The position numbers and the translations under genes were made by a program. This document shows positions 47,237 to 58,292 of a stretch of DNA of 64,000 bases, one piece after another (the first letter of the stretch is position 1; each line of letters starts with the position of its first letter). Origin of the DNA: Turbatrix aceti (Eukaryota; Nematoda; Chromadorea; Rhabditida; Panagrolaimidae); contig OZ017770.1 of NCBI GenBank assembly GCA_963969345.1, positions 2,179,246 through 2,243,245 on the forward strand, written 5' to 3'. A model generated the notes under the pieces. The model was not told the DNA's origin and did no database searches. It saw nothing but the letters and a program-made list of their open reading frames with translations.

Positions 47237-48691
47237 TTAATCGTAGTCGTCGTCTTCCTTGGATCGGAATTTATTTGCGATCCAAGCAACTTTGTTGACA
47301 ACTTCTTCCTGAGCAAGGTTGAAGCACATGGCCAAAAGTGCCATGCCAAAAAGTAGATAAACACTGGTTATGACTAGTTTTTCTTGGGCCTCTTTGTCGT
47401 TGCCCACTGAGGCACCAGGAAACTTGTCGCCAAAGCCTGCATTTTTTCAGCGTGACAGAAATTTAAAAAAATGAAAAAAAAAAGCTTACCGATTGTGGTG
47501 AGTGATATGAAACAGAAGTAAAAACCGTCCAGGAAAGTCCAGCCTTCCCAAAGGCAAAAAAGAATAGAACCGGCAACAAGGTAAGCTAGCATGGTGAGTA
47601 AAACAAGTGACAGTGGAACGGATATGCGTTGTAGCTGGGCTTCGACGCTTTCTTTGACTTCGAGTTGATCAAGCTGCACCCTGGCAGCCAACAACTCGTG
47701 TACATCGGTTGTGGCGTTTATGGGTACACCAAGCGATTCCAGCGAGCAGTCATCCCGAAAGCCTTGTCCGAGTCGAGCAGAGCTCATATCTAAAATATGG
47801 CCGCTTTGGAATCCGATAAGCATGAAGCATTAATCTTACTCGCGCGAGTTAATTTGGCGACGAGGGAGTTTGCCTTTCGAATTTTTTCTGCTCGTCGTTT
47901 TTTGTGCCAGAGTATGAGTTTGTATTTCAAGCGTATGGATCTTGCGTACAGAAATCTGAAAAAAAACAGTCAACTATAAATTACATGTAATTATCGCTAT
48001 TTGGAGCTTGCCTGAATATCTTGGCCATCACATCGCCAATGTTTGTCAAGAATAAAAGCATCAAAGGGATTCCAATGATGGCAAAGACAATCGTAAGCGT
48101 TTTTCCAAAGTATGTCTTTGCCGCTGTATTACCGTAACCAATTGTCGTGATTACGGTTAGTGAATACAAAAATGCACCAGTAAAAGTCCATTGTGCTGAG
48201 ATGCCTAATTCCTTGCCATCATACCCGCGTCGAATGGCCCACATTGTTTTCTTTTGAAACATTTTAACCTGCAAACAAATTTTATTTTGATCTTGTCCAA
48301 AAACGTATTTTGATCTCTATTGCATCATCTGATCCTTTTTGTAACCCTCAAAAAACGGTATTCTCACCTGAGTGAAGACTGTTCTCTCCCATTGTGCTCT
48401 GTCCAACTTGTTTACCCTAAAAGTTGTATTCCACGCGACATTGACAGCTTCTTGTCGTGCTCTGGTAACTTCACTTTGTATATCGCGTTCATGGGGGCTC
48501 TCGACGGCACGAAAAATTATAGCGCCTCCTAAGGCGTAACTTATTACCTGAAAGGTAAACAACTAAACAGGCCTAGAGCTTCTAAAACATACTAATGCAC
48601 ATAATCCAACATGTGAAAAGAAGAAGGCGATTATTTTCTTGACGAGGTTCACAACACGTGTAACTTTTGAGCGTCTGTGTCGTCGACCCAT
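47237..48691 (-). CDS. Two-pore-domain potassium channel, TWiK type
   Basis: K2P background K+ channel of about 360 residues. It starts MGRRHRRSKVTRVVNLVKK, with TM1 split by an intron within GLCALVISYALGGAIIF. After an extracellular cap come the first pore (TVITTIGYGN) and TM2 with the TWiK hallmark GIPLMLLFLTNIGDVMAK. A cytoplasmic linker leads to TM3, and the second pore is TTIGFGDKFPG, split by an intron. The C-terminus is short (FRSKEDDDYD). One intron, after GCCAAGATATTCAG, uses a GC-AG donor (GCAAGC); without it the frame fails. Both selectivity filters are intact, so the channel should conduct. It lies upstream of SLC22-like and IYD genes on the same strand. Confidence 0.88.
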
Positions 48692-49912
48692 TTATTTATA
48701 TGCTAAACAAATTCATTGTTTTTTTAGATAAATTAAAAAATCCCAGAAGTAGGACAATTATTGTAATAACAATTGAAATTCATACTCGCAGATTTAACGA
48801 AAAACATTAATTACGACAGTATACGTGCAAAAAATAACTGTCTACTTTCAGAAATCAAACAACACGGCAATGCAAAAATCATTCATGCAACACGCGGAAA
48901 CTATGCATATTAGGCTAATTTGCTGTTATCAATCAAAGAAAGTAGCAAAGTTGACCAATAAACTAAAAAAACCCTAGCACGACTCAAGTAGGAGTGCAAA
49001 AAGTCCCATGTCTCCCAATGTTGAGGCTATATTCACTGTTCGTTGGCATGCATCAAAAAAGAGGCTATCCTAAAAGTAGTAACATCCTCCTATCCTTTGA
49101 ACAAAAAAAAACGCGTTGCCTTTCAAAAGCAAAAATCGAACAAACAATTCAAAACGTAATCCCGGGGGATCATAAGCTATGCAATTTTTTTGGAAGGCCT
49201 TTTAAATGTAGTCGCCGCATTATTTTGACCGCCAAATAGACACCGAATAGTTGGCAGCATTACATTTTGTCTGCCACGGATTTTAGTACGTGATATTTGG
49301 AAGATGGATGCATTGGGATAAAAGCACACGTGATAGCTTGAGGTAAGAGGAAAAGAATCCTAGAGAATTGTTTGGGGGGTACTGGTGACAAACAGGGGTA
49401 AATATGGCGGTCTTTTGTAAAAAAGAACTCGTACTCCCATCCAGGATACTTGCACGCTACCAGATTGGCAGGCCATTCTGCCAACAGCTTGGAGATTGTT
49501 GTCTTCACTACGAAATGCGTGTTAGAGAGGCAAGCTCTGGGTACATTGATTTGACCCGTTAGGCTCTTTGACGAGAAAAACGCTTCCCCTTCACCAGACA
49601 ACAAAGCCCCGACACGCTCTCTCAAAAGCCATGAATCCAGCGCATCCCCGGGCTATAGCCTTAAATTCGAGGCTGGTGGCGCATTGTTTGGCTTGCGTAT
49701 TTCAACTGGCATCGCACAGAAGCACCCGCATGCAACAGGCGGGTTTTCAAACAAAATGGCGCTCTTCTTCCTCCCCCAGGGTCAGACGCCGATTTCTGAC
49801 GCTTAGCAGACCAAATCAACCTGAGAATAACATTTATTTTCTAAACTTGCTTCCTGTCTTTCCTAACTTAACAGAACAACAAAAAAATAACAAAACGAAG
49901 CAACAGGCTGTC
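48692..49912. other. Intergenic region of 1.2 kb
   Basis: A GC-richer patch (about 49240-49820) is open for 121 codons on the minus strand and partly on the plus strand. Neither frame has a recognisable domain or splice partners, and I do not call a gene. Confidence 0.4.
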
Positions 49913-51395
49913 TCATTTCTTCGACTCGTCATGAAGCTTGGCGAGTTCCTCAAGAAGTTCGCGTTCACGGTCCGAGAGCTTCCTAAAACGTAAATTGCAG
50001 TGAAAAAAAGCCATAAAAACAAAACTCACTTAGGCACAGAGATTTTGACGTGAACGTACTGATCGCCCCGACCGGACTTGTTGACGTGCTTGATGCCACG
50101 ACCTGGAAGCTTGTACTCAGCGTGCGAGCTGGTACCCGGACGAATGTCGATGTTCGTGTCTTCGTAGACGCCGGGCACCTTGATCTTGCCACCGAGGATA
50201 GCCGTCGTGAAAGGAACCTGCACGTCAGTGTGGATGTCGTAGTCGCGTCGACGATGAATGAGTGAATCCGAAACGTTCAGGTGGAGGAAGATCATGTTCT
50301 GAAAAAAATTGTATTAATGAAACCAAAAAATCAAATTTGCAAAAAAAAAATGTTTTAAAAATTAATATAAAAAGTGTATAAATACAAAATCGCTAAAAAA
50401 ATGTATAAAACCCACACGACCAAGGTGAAGACGAAGCCGTTCACCGGTAGCGACTCCGGCTGGGATATTAACCGAGGTGGTACGGCGCTGAACGCTGGAT
50501 CCGTGACCTGTGCACTCAATGCACGGGTTTTTGTTGTACGTTCCCGCACCACGGCAACGAGCACAGGTCGACTGGAAGTAGAATCCACCGGTACTCTTAG
50601 AGACAACACCTGTTCCATTGCAGTAGGGGCACGAGACCTTCTTGTGTCCAGGCTCGGTGCCCGACCCGTGACACTTGATGCAGTTCTCCAGAGAGTTGTA
50701 CGTAATCGTCTTGGTCGCACCACGCGCGGCTTCTTCAAAAGACAGATGCAGTACGAGTTCTTGGGTCGCCGCGTGACCTGCTTCGGATTCAGCGTAGCCA
50801 GAAAAAGGATCCATTTTGAGGTTTCCAAAGATGGATCGGAACAGATCTTCGGGCGATCGAGAAGCATGGTACTGCCAGGCGTTGCTGCCGCCTGCATTTC
50901 CGAAGCCGGGGTCGCCTCCGCTGTGATCATAGGCAGCACGCTTATCGGCATCGCTCAGAGTCTAAAAATCATTTTCGTATTGTTCATAGCACAAACACTA
51001 ACCTCATAAGCTTCGGACACTTCTTGAAACTTCTCAGCAGCTTCTGGATCTTTGTTAACATCAGGGTGAAACTTTTTTGCGAGCTAAAATTACATAAAAC
51101 GTAGCTTTGACACTAGCAAAGTCCAAAAAATACCTGATAATATGCCTTCTTGATATCCTTGTCCTCAGCGTTCTGCTTCACGCCCAAAATGCTGTAGTAA
51201 TCCTTCTTCAACAGCAAAGAGGTCGTATGAAAGCTTCGACATCCTATAACGCATAAAAATTACCTCATTGAATCCAGTCATTTACTTACCTTGAGTGAGC
51301 GTCTGGGTTTTGCGAAAAGCTGGAGCCGACACCGGTTTCTGCGCAACAGACAACAGTTTATGGCACAACAAGGGGCGAAACAACACAGAACGCAT
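49913..51395 (-). CDS. DNAJA3: Mitochondrial DnaJ/Hsp40 co-chaperone (DNAJA3/TID1-like)
   Basis: Type I Hsp40 that stimulates mitochondrial Hsp70; about 450 residues from seven or so exons between 51395 and 49913. The N-terminus ([19 protein letters not shown]) is a likely presequence. The J domain begins [16 protein letters not shown] and has the HPD tripeptide ([10 protein letters not shown], split from QLA by an intron). A Gly-rich/Phe region follows ([11 protein letters not shown]). Four zinc-binding repeats are complete: [24 protein letters not shown] and CIECTGHG. The substrate-binding beta domains include [20 protein letters not shown], and the end is [24 protein letters not shown]-like element near 51484-51493 is a possible core promoter. 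Confidence 0.9.
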
Positions 51396-51905
51396 AGCTT
51401 CCGTTAACCTGCGAACGAGCGTCTAAGTAAGCGATCCGACGTCGTGAACATCGACCAAAGAAAATTATGTTCAGAACACTTTGCCAATATAAATACTGCA
51501 CACCACTCGATCAAGGCTGTGGGAAAATCGCGGGAAAATGACCAGAGATGGGCGAACGTTCGTGTTCGTTCGTGAACATAATGCCGCCGTTTATGATGCT
51601 TTGGAATTTACTTGAACAAACTAGGATAATGTATACACGTTGACAGAGACAGCAATCGTTTGGTCTACAGTCATATTTGTGCCCAAGTACTTGTTTATAC
51701 GAGATGATTAACAGAATTCGTTCTTTTCAGTGAGCGTCAACAGATAACAACCAAATCCTTACTAGAATAGCAAAAAGATGCCTTGTATCCCCAATACCCT
51801 TGTCGCTGGTAACCATTCAGTTATATTTAGAAAATAATTTATTTAAAAAGAATCAAAAAAATTATAAACAGAAAAAAATATTAAAAAAACAAAAGAAAAA
51901 AACAA
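51396..51905. other. Spacer with a GAACG-rich repeat
   Basis: Promoter region of the DnaJ gene followed by the left flanking repeat of the cyclophilin locus and an AT-rich 3' region. No gene seen. Confidence 0.4.
51544..51578 (+). repeat. Left flanking repeat of the cyclophilin locus, hAT-end-like
   Basis: CAGAGATGGGCGAAC (51544-51558) runs into a GAACGTTCGTG-type imperfect palindrome. It pairs in inverted orientation with 52804-52818 (12 of 15 matches). The palindromic part is also present in direct orientation at 52660-52685. No target-site duplication was found. Confidence 0.45.
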
Positions 51906-52439
51906 TCATGGCAAAACCCCGCAGTCTGAGATGACGATCTCATGATTTGGCCGTCCATTCGAATCGCCTTCGGCTTCGATGAGCTTGACCACGTCCGCGC
52001 CCTCGACAACTTCGCCACAAACAAGAATTGGAGCGTTGTTGACATGCTGGACGAAGGTCCAAATATTGCCCGTGTTGATGTAGAAAAAGGGACTTTCAGT
52101 CCCAACGACGTTGTCGTCCATAAAGAAACGAAACTGATCGACGAACACAGGCTTCAATGGTTTGGCATCGCCGGCTGCATTGACAGATGAGATGTCAAAG
52201 TTGAGGTCGTCAGCGTGGTGACCGCCTTGGAAGCCGCAGAAGGGAAACACGCGACCGATGCGTCTGCCCCGGTAATGAAGGGGATTGCCATCAAGGCCAA
52301 TACCCCTCTCGCCGGTGCAAAATGCCCGAAAATGATCTGCGTGGCCGTTGGAGACTGGTGTGTTGTAGAGCTTGATGACAATTCGGCCGGCAGCACGTCC
52401 ATCGATCGTGATATCGAGAAACGCACGGAAGTCTGCCAT
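51906..52439 (-). CDS. Divergent, intronless cyclophilin-type protein
   Basis: Single-exon, 177-residue cyclophilin-fold protein. The fold is clear from ADFRAFLDITIDGRAAGRIV, FRAFCTGERGIGLDGNPLHYRG, GFQGGHH, SPFFYINTGN, CGEVVEGADVVKLIEA and the final ISDCGVLP. The active site is altered: the usual HRIIPGFMCQGG reads GRVFPFCGFQGG (arginine and glutamine kept, methionine lost). The W-L-D-G-K-H-V-V-F-G segment is replaced by a longer FVQHVNNAPILVCGEV. Prolyl isomerase activity and cyclosporin binding are therefore doubtful, and a protein-binding role is possible. The lack of introns in a gene-dense, intron-rich window and the flanking repeats suggest a retrocopy or element-associated gene. Confidence 0.8.
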   Translation of the reverse strand: MADFRAFLDITIDGRAAGRIVIKLYNTPVSNGHADHFRAFCTGERGIGLDGNPLHYRGRRIGRVFPFCGFQGGHHADDLNFDISSVNAAGDAKPLKPVFVDQFRFFMDDNVVGTESPFFYINTGNIWTFVQHVNNAPILVCGEVVEGADVVKLIEAEGDSNGRPNHEIVISDCGVLP

Positions 52440-52490
52440 GATGACGATGATGGAGATGGAGAGAGAGAGAGAAAAAAAAAGTCAATGCTA
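52440..52490. repeat. GA-rich simple repeat in the cyclophilin 5' leader
   Basis: Short GATGAT/GGAGA/GA runs followed by an A-tract, reading as a pyrimidine tract (CTCTCT) on the coding strand. It may serve as 5' UTR or splice/promoter context for the cyclophilin gene. Confidence 0.5.
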
Positions 52491-53261
52491 CAACAGACGA
52501 ATACAATGAACACGGCGAGGAACCACCAGACGCTGCGAATGAATTCCTACAGTTACCCTTTTCTTTCAAAAACCACGCGTGCGCTGCAATTTCATTCTCA
52601 TCCGAAAAGCATCAGGCAAGCATATTTTTTATCTCGAATCGAACAACTCGGCGATCCCAGCGAACGTTTGTGATCGTTCGCAAACAAATTCAAAATTTTG
52701 TGTTTGTGTTTACGGTTTTCTACTCGTGGACCAAAATTTTGCACAGATGTTAAAATAGGCTGTTGCATGTTCATTCGTGTTCGTACGCAAACAAAAAACG
52801 TCTGTTCGCGCAACCCTGAGCCTTTGTTTTGACGAAGAAACAAAAAACAACGTTTTTATCATTCAATTCACTAAAGCTTTACTGTATTAGCAAAGATTGG
52901 AATACCGAGTCCAATGTACGTCTTCAGGAAGTTCTCAGCTGAACGTCCTGTCGTCTATTTATCTGTAGTCGTTACCAAATGCGAAGTCGCGTCGCCGCCT
53001 TGATGCATTAAGTTGAGATGGATTACAGTCCATAGAGGTAAAACCAGGACAAAAACTTATTCTAAAAACTACACAAAACAAAATATCTGAAAAAATAACA
53101 GTTTTAATTATAGTGAATTACTATAAAAATGCACCAGGAAAACCCCCACAGTGTTGTGTTAAGAACAGGCAAATAAAAACTCAAGTTTAATCAGTCAGGA
53201 GATCAAATGTTAGACTAAATGAGCACAAAAAATCAAACAAACAATCCTCGGAAGAAGACAT
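52491..53261. other. Intergenic region with right flanking repeats
   Basis: Contains the direct copy GCGAACGTTTGTGATCGTTC (52660-52679) and the inverted terminal copy at 52804-52818. The remainder is AT-rich with no gene seen. Confidence 0.4.
52804..52818 (-). repeat. Right flanking inverted repeat, hAT-end-like
   Basis: On the minus strand CAGGGTTGCGCGAAC, matching the left copy CAGAGATGGGCGAAC at 12 of 15 positions. Together they bracket a 1.28-kb segment holding the cyclophilin gene. Confidence 0.4.
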
Positions 53262-54079
53262 CTAACAAGCAGGCTTGTCATTTTCAGACAGAGATCGATT
53301 AGCTTCATCAAGCAGCTTGGAGGACTTTGGAACCTCACAATGCGAGAGATACATTCCCGTAAGACGGTGTTTGGAGTCCTTGAGAAGCATCGACGACTTG
53401 GGAACCTCACAGCAAGAGCGGTAGAGTTGATCCAACTTGTCACGGAGTTCGGCGGTGAAAGTAAACGGAGTAAATGCCGTCGTCGTCAGCGAACCATTCG
53501 AGAAATCCGGCGAGTTGGACCATTTCTTTACCGGAGAGTTCTTGGGAGCAGAAACGCTGTCAGCGTCACCAACAACAACCGTGGCAGCCGAGAGACGTTC
53601 TTCAGCGTTCGAAATAGAAAAATGCGTCGACTGAGAAGCGGTGTTATAAGCATGCTTGCCGGCAAGGTAGTTGGCCACTTGCAAAAGGTCATCAGCCGTG
53701 CAGTCCTTGTCAGATTCCTTCAAAACGCCAGCAGCATTCAACAGGCTTGAGTCATGGGCGAATTTGCTACCAACAGGGCTGGACTTGCCGTATTTGCGGA
53801 TACTCGCAACCTGGCGGAACTGTTGAGTCGTATCGGGCGACTGAAAACTTGCGAAATACACAATGCCGAGCACAAAACGTAAAACTGTGTAAAAAGGCCA
53901 AAACAAACCTCGACATCGGCGTCTTCGGTGCTCTGTCCCAAGCGCTCGAATTGCTTACACAGATTACTGACGTTGTTACCCGTCATCGACACTGGCTTTG
54001 TTTCTGCGATGAGAGGTATAAAATCCTGCAAAACAATGGCATTTGAAGCTTGAAACAAACTAAGATGACTATCACGCAT
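53262..54079 (-). CDS. Low-complexity protein of unknown function with a duplicated CEVPKSS motif
   Basis: About 250 residues from two exons: roughly 54079-53912 (MRDSHLSLFQ) and 53842-53262, joined at DADVE/SPDTTQQ in phase. The chain is Ser/Asp/Lys-rich and probably disordered in the middle. The N-terminal exon has a helical stretch (NVSNLCKQFERLG). The C-terminus holds an internal duplication: CCEVPKSSMLLKDSKHRL is followed about 10 residues later by CEVPKSSKLLDEANRSL. I do not recognise a domain. The start is uncertain; the frame is open upstream and an earlier exon is possible. Confidence 0.55.
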
Positions 54080-57000
54080 TAAACGCCAATAATTAAAAGG
54101 TAGTAGAACGCCAAAACATAAATGCCAAACGCGATAATGAAATGAAATACATGAATATGAAACCCCTGCAAGAAAACTGGACGGAGATATCAAAATACGA
54201 AGTTGCCCAAATTTTCATGTGTAGAGCCACAACTTGGCAAAGTGCGACACCACATAAATATTAGTGCGACACCTTTTATTAAATATGCTTTATTTATTCC
54301 TCCTGCTTTGTTTTTGAAATTAGTAGTCTTTTTAGTTTTTGGTATAACAGCACATTACAAACAAAAAAATTTTCCGTATTTATTTTACAAAAAATATATA
54401 CATTTTTTGTAATAATCTTTTTTGATATTTTTTGTGCTCTAAACGAAACTTCTGTAAAATTGGAAATTATTATAATTTATTTATTTTTATTACTGAGGTG
54501 TAATTGTTGTAAACATAGCATGGTTCTGTTTGTCTCATGAGCATTTGAGCATTTGATCTAAGTACAGCATGTTATATCTCTGTAGTCAGAAGCACCTAGC
54601 GCTTCTGATAGCTTCGTTGACTATCTCCACATGGATCCACTATCAGACGATGTTCTTGTATTACTTTAAAGTCGTTTTTTTCACATCAGAGTCACGGCAT
54701 GAAATGGATACGCTGCTTTTGGCTGTAATTTCGTTGCATGAGGATCGTGATCTTCATATATAGATGAAGGTTTCTTGTTCACTGCGCATCAGTGTTGCTT
54801 GACTGTCAGGGAACTTTTTTAGTCGTATCTCAGCACTAAAAATGTGCCACCTGTGTTCAGTTGTTGAACTAGTATAATTTCATGGTAAAATTATTTGCAG
54901 CACAGAGTCGTATATCAATAACCAAGATTTCAACGAGACTGAAAACCTGGACCTAAGTAAACTGCAACTACGGCTCACTTTTCTCATTTTGAAAGAACAC
55001 AATAAATAACCAATATTTTCTAACATTACCATTTTTTTATTTGATTAATGTTGCTATTAATTACAAGATTTTCCAAATCCATATCAATATGGATAAATTT
55101 TGATAAAATTTATTTCAATAGTTTTATTAACCTTCAGATGTTTTTTTTTATTTTACATGTTTATCCCAAGCTTGTATTCCGGCTTCGAAAACATAGTATC
55201 ATCAATGTGCATAATAAGTATGTACAAATTTTTGGCACTGCAGTGCGTCTTCAGTTGTCACGTTCATGCAATGGTTGACTTTAAACTTTCGAGTAACTTT
55301 TTTTGAAACCTTCAATTAAATGTATGCAGTAAAAATACACATTTTACAGTTTGAAACACGGTTAATTCAAAAATTGTTTTAGAAATGAAAAAGAAACCTT
55401 TCTATTCGTTTGTTAAATGTTGAGCCGTTTCTTCCGATTAGCCGCGGCCTCGCCTTAGAAACGCTAATGCTGGATGTCGGCATAACAAAGGCACTCAATC
55501 ATCAGTCTCACCTTTTTTTCCTTTCTGGGTTTTCCAATTTTTTTCTCTTGCTTTTTCATTTTATTTTGTTAAATTTGAAGCACTGCCTTAAGACATAGTA
55601 GTATACAATACTGTAATCGTACCCCAGATCATGCTAATATAGCATCCTTTCAGCCACCTTCACTGCACAAAAATATTCATGCAAGTGTGTTTTCCGTCAA
55701 CAAACAATTCAGTTTTGTTTTATAGTTTGCATATGTATCCGGAATTATATTTCTAAGTGGCTAAAAACCATGAATGCCCTCAGTGCACACAATTAGAATA
55801 ATTATCTATCTTTGACATAAAAAAATAATATTGTTTTCAGAAAGAAATGCATTTTGCTAAAAAAGGTACAAATGAAATTTTAATAATTGTCAATTGACAG
55901 TGTCCCAAGAATTTTATGCTGTTATTCTGTTCAACTTTGGTGACCCGAAACCAAGTCACCCTCCCTTTCCTCCCCCTCTCGGGCGGTGGGGGCGGCTATG
56001 GGCCATAAACTCATTTTGTTTGTTCCTCTCTTTCCTAAAAAATGGCTTGCATGTAGCCCTGACATTCCCTGCCTTTCTTCGCCCATTGTGAAGTGACGTA
56101 GCTAACAGGGATGCGCACTTCATTTTTCGAGTCCCTTTTTCTGACGATTAATGCCTGAAAGGCGGTAAAAATAGATGTTTTATTTTTTACATCTTCGTTC
56201 TAAATTTATCTTTTCTTTTGATGTGTGCGTAATGCCAAATGAATAATTCTGCAAATCCGAAGCCAAACTGGGTATTCCTACACCCCTCCTAAAAAATTCC
56301 TATTGCACATTTTTTTTGTTCTGTCTGAAGTTTTTATTGGATTCTCATCCCATATTGTCCGGCAACCTTACAGTAGCTTTACTTTTCTACGTCATTGAAC
56401 ACCGGGTATATGAAAGAAGTCTCACCAACCATCATCGGTTAGTTGTGTCATCATAAGTCACGGTTGGTTCTCAACGTGCATCTTTTCTGTTGTGATGTGT
56501 TGTTTATTTCCAGTCGGTCAAAATGAGTGATATAATGAAATGGAATCCTGTTAACTAGTTAAAAAAGTATTGACACGCGAGGGGAGGGGTACGTACGTCA
56601 GGAAACTTGTGCTGCTGCTAATGGTAGCGTTATTCCAAAACAATTTTTTCCAAATTGTCAGTTACCTTACCGTCCATAAGTACAAATGCTTATGTACAAA
56701 CAAAAAGTTTACTGTTTATTTATTCACGTATGTATTCAGTCTAAGCACCGTCTTTTTAACAATCAGAGTGTACTTGTCGGGTCTTTGCATACGTTTGACG
56801 TCGAGTCGAAAGAAAGGGTATCATTTCTTTATGGGTACTATTTTTCTCCCTGCCGGTCCTGTTAGTTCCTTGATATGACGTAGAGAGGAAAGGGTATGCT
56901 CTTCGGACTGGGTTGGTTAACAGTAATTGAAGATGAGCTGCAACTACGACCCACTCTCCTTATTTTTGATGCACTAATCAAAAAAACAGCCGCTCGGCGG

Positions 57001-58264
57001 CATTTTTTAACTTTGCTTCTTGACTGTGTAAGGCGTTATTTTTTTGAGGGGAGAGGCTTCTCTTTCATTAGTAGCGTTACGAGTACCCCGGGTTTGGCCA
57101 GGAACAGCAGGGGCTTTAATTTTAGTAGCCGCACCTTCTTCTTTTTTGATGTTGTTTAGCCCACCCCCATGCCCACGCTAGGTGCAGTACCAGAAGGATA
57201 CTGTCTGAAAATTGCGTGGTTACGTTTTCGAATTTCTTTTGTTTTTTAAAAAATTTTGCAGAATCTTATTTAGATAGCCATTTAAAAATGCTTAAATTGT
57301 TGTTTTTGGGAAAGTTAAAATGCTTGTTTGTATCATTATTGCAGCCAAAGAGTGACGAGATGCAGTGCCGTAAATGGCCAGTGCCATCCGTGTTTTGGCT
57401 TCCGTTCAAACGTTCTAGTACACAAGTAAACGAGCTATACGGGGGTGGGAAATAATAGCTGTGACGCGATTTTACCCAAACAAAGGTTCAATTTTTTTAG
57501 GTTTTATCTCATAGCAAGTCATTTTAAAAATTGTACCTAACTTTTCGTGGTCTTGAGAGCTATTTACGATATAGGTTTGAGAATGATGTGTGAAAATGAG
57601 TTGAATGAAAGTTATTTTGTAGGAATAAGTCAACAATTCAAAAAAGAGTCCGCGTGTTGAGCTATTTTACCATACTCCACTGCGCGTTTGAGTTTAATTA
57701 TTAATAAAACAATTTTACCGAGGAGCCTGAGGAGGGGCCCTGATAAATGGCGTTGTAAAGGAGGATGCCGTCAATCGTAGTGTGAAACACCACTTGTTTT
57801 ACGAATTGCACGAGCCTTCTCCCCCCTGCTTGTTTATTATTTCCTTCCATGGCCCCTAGTGTTCGCTTCCCTGTACCAATCGAGCCAACTTTACTTTGCT
57901 CCTGTTGAAAAAAAAACATGCTACCATCCGTGTGATTTTTTGTACCCCGTAAATAATGACACATATTTTTTACAACCTCGTGACAGTACTGCTACCTATT
58001 TTCGGGTTGTACAACCCCGTGCCACCATGAAAAAAACTGTTATTTGCAGCTTGACTTTTTACCGTGCTTGATATTTACTCAAATTTAGTCTCTGAGGAAT
58101 CGGGGTAGGGGAGGGTATTGTATGTTATTTAATTGGGCTGGACGTCACGGTCATCACGTAAAACATGCATTCTATGCATTCTTGAGTTATTTATCATTTC
58201 GAGCGCGTCGTTATCACGATAATCTGCATGCTTCCGAGTCGACTAACAGGTATTTATGTTTGCC
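54080..58264. other. Gene desert of about 4.2 kb
   Basis: The largest gene-free stretch. It is very AT-rich to about 55900, then more mixed. Open frames of 60-100 codons occur on the plus strand but none resembles a protein or has splice partners. No tRNA, rRNA or tandem array was recognised. Confidence 0.45.
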
Positions 58265-58274
58265 CCGGTTTCAG
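58265..58274 (+). promoter_or_regulatory. Unpaired splice acceptor before the 58.3-kb gene
   Basis: CCGGTTTCAG ends 18 bases before the ATG at 58293, with no upstream coding exon seen. It supports that start codon and a trans-spliced transcript. Confidence 0.4.
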
Positions 58275-58292
58275 TAGTGCATACGTCTCATC

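Noticed and set aside
47237..48691. K2P channel as the direct SUP-9 orthologue
   Set aside because: Its TM2 (GIPLMLLFLTNIGD) is TWiK-like rather than TASK/SUP-9-like, so only a parallel is proposed.
49260..49625. Minus-strand frame of 121 codons between the K2P and DnaJ genes
   Set aside because: No domain, no splice partners and no acceptor-start arrangement.
54080..58292. Several 60-100-codon frames in the gene desert
   Set aside because: Low-complexity AT-rich translations without splice support or family resemblance.
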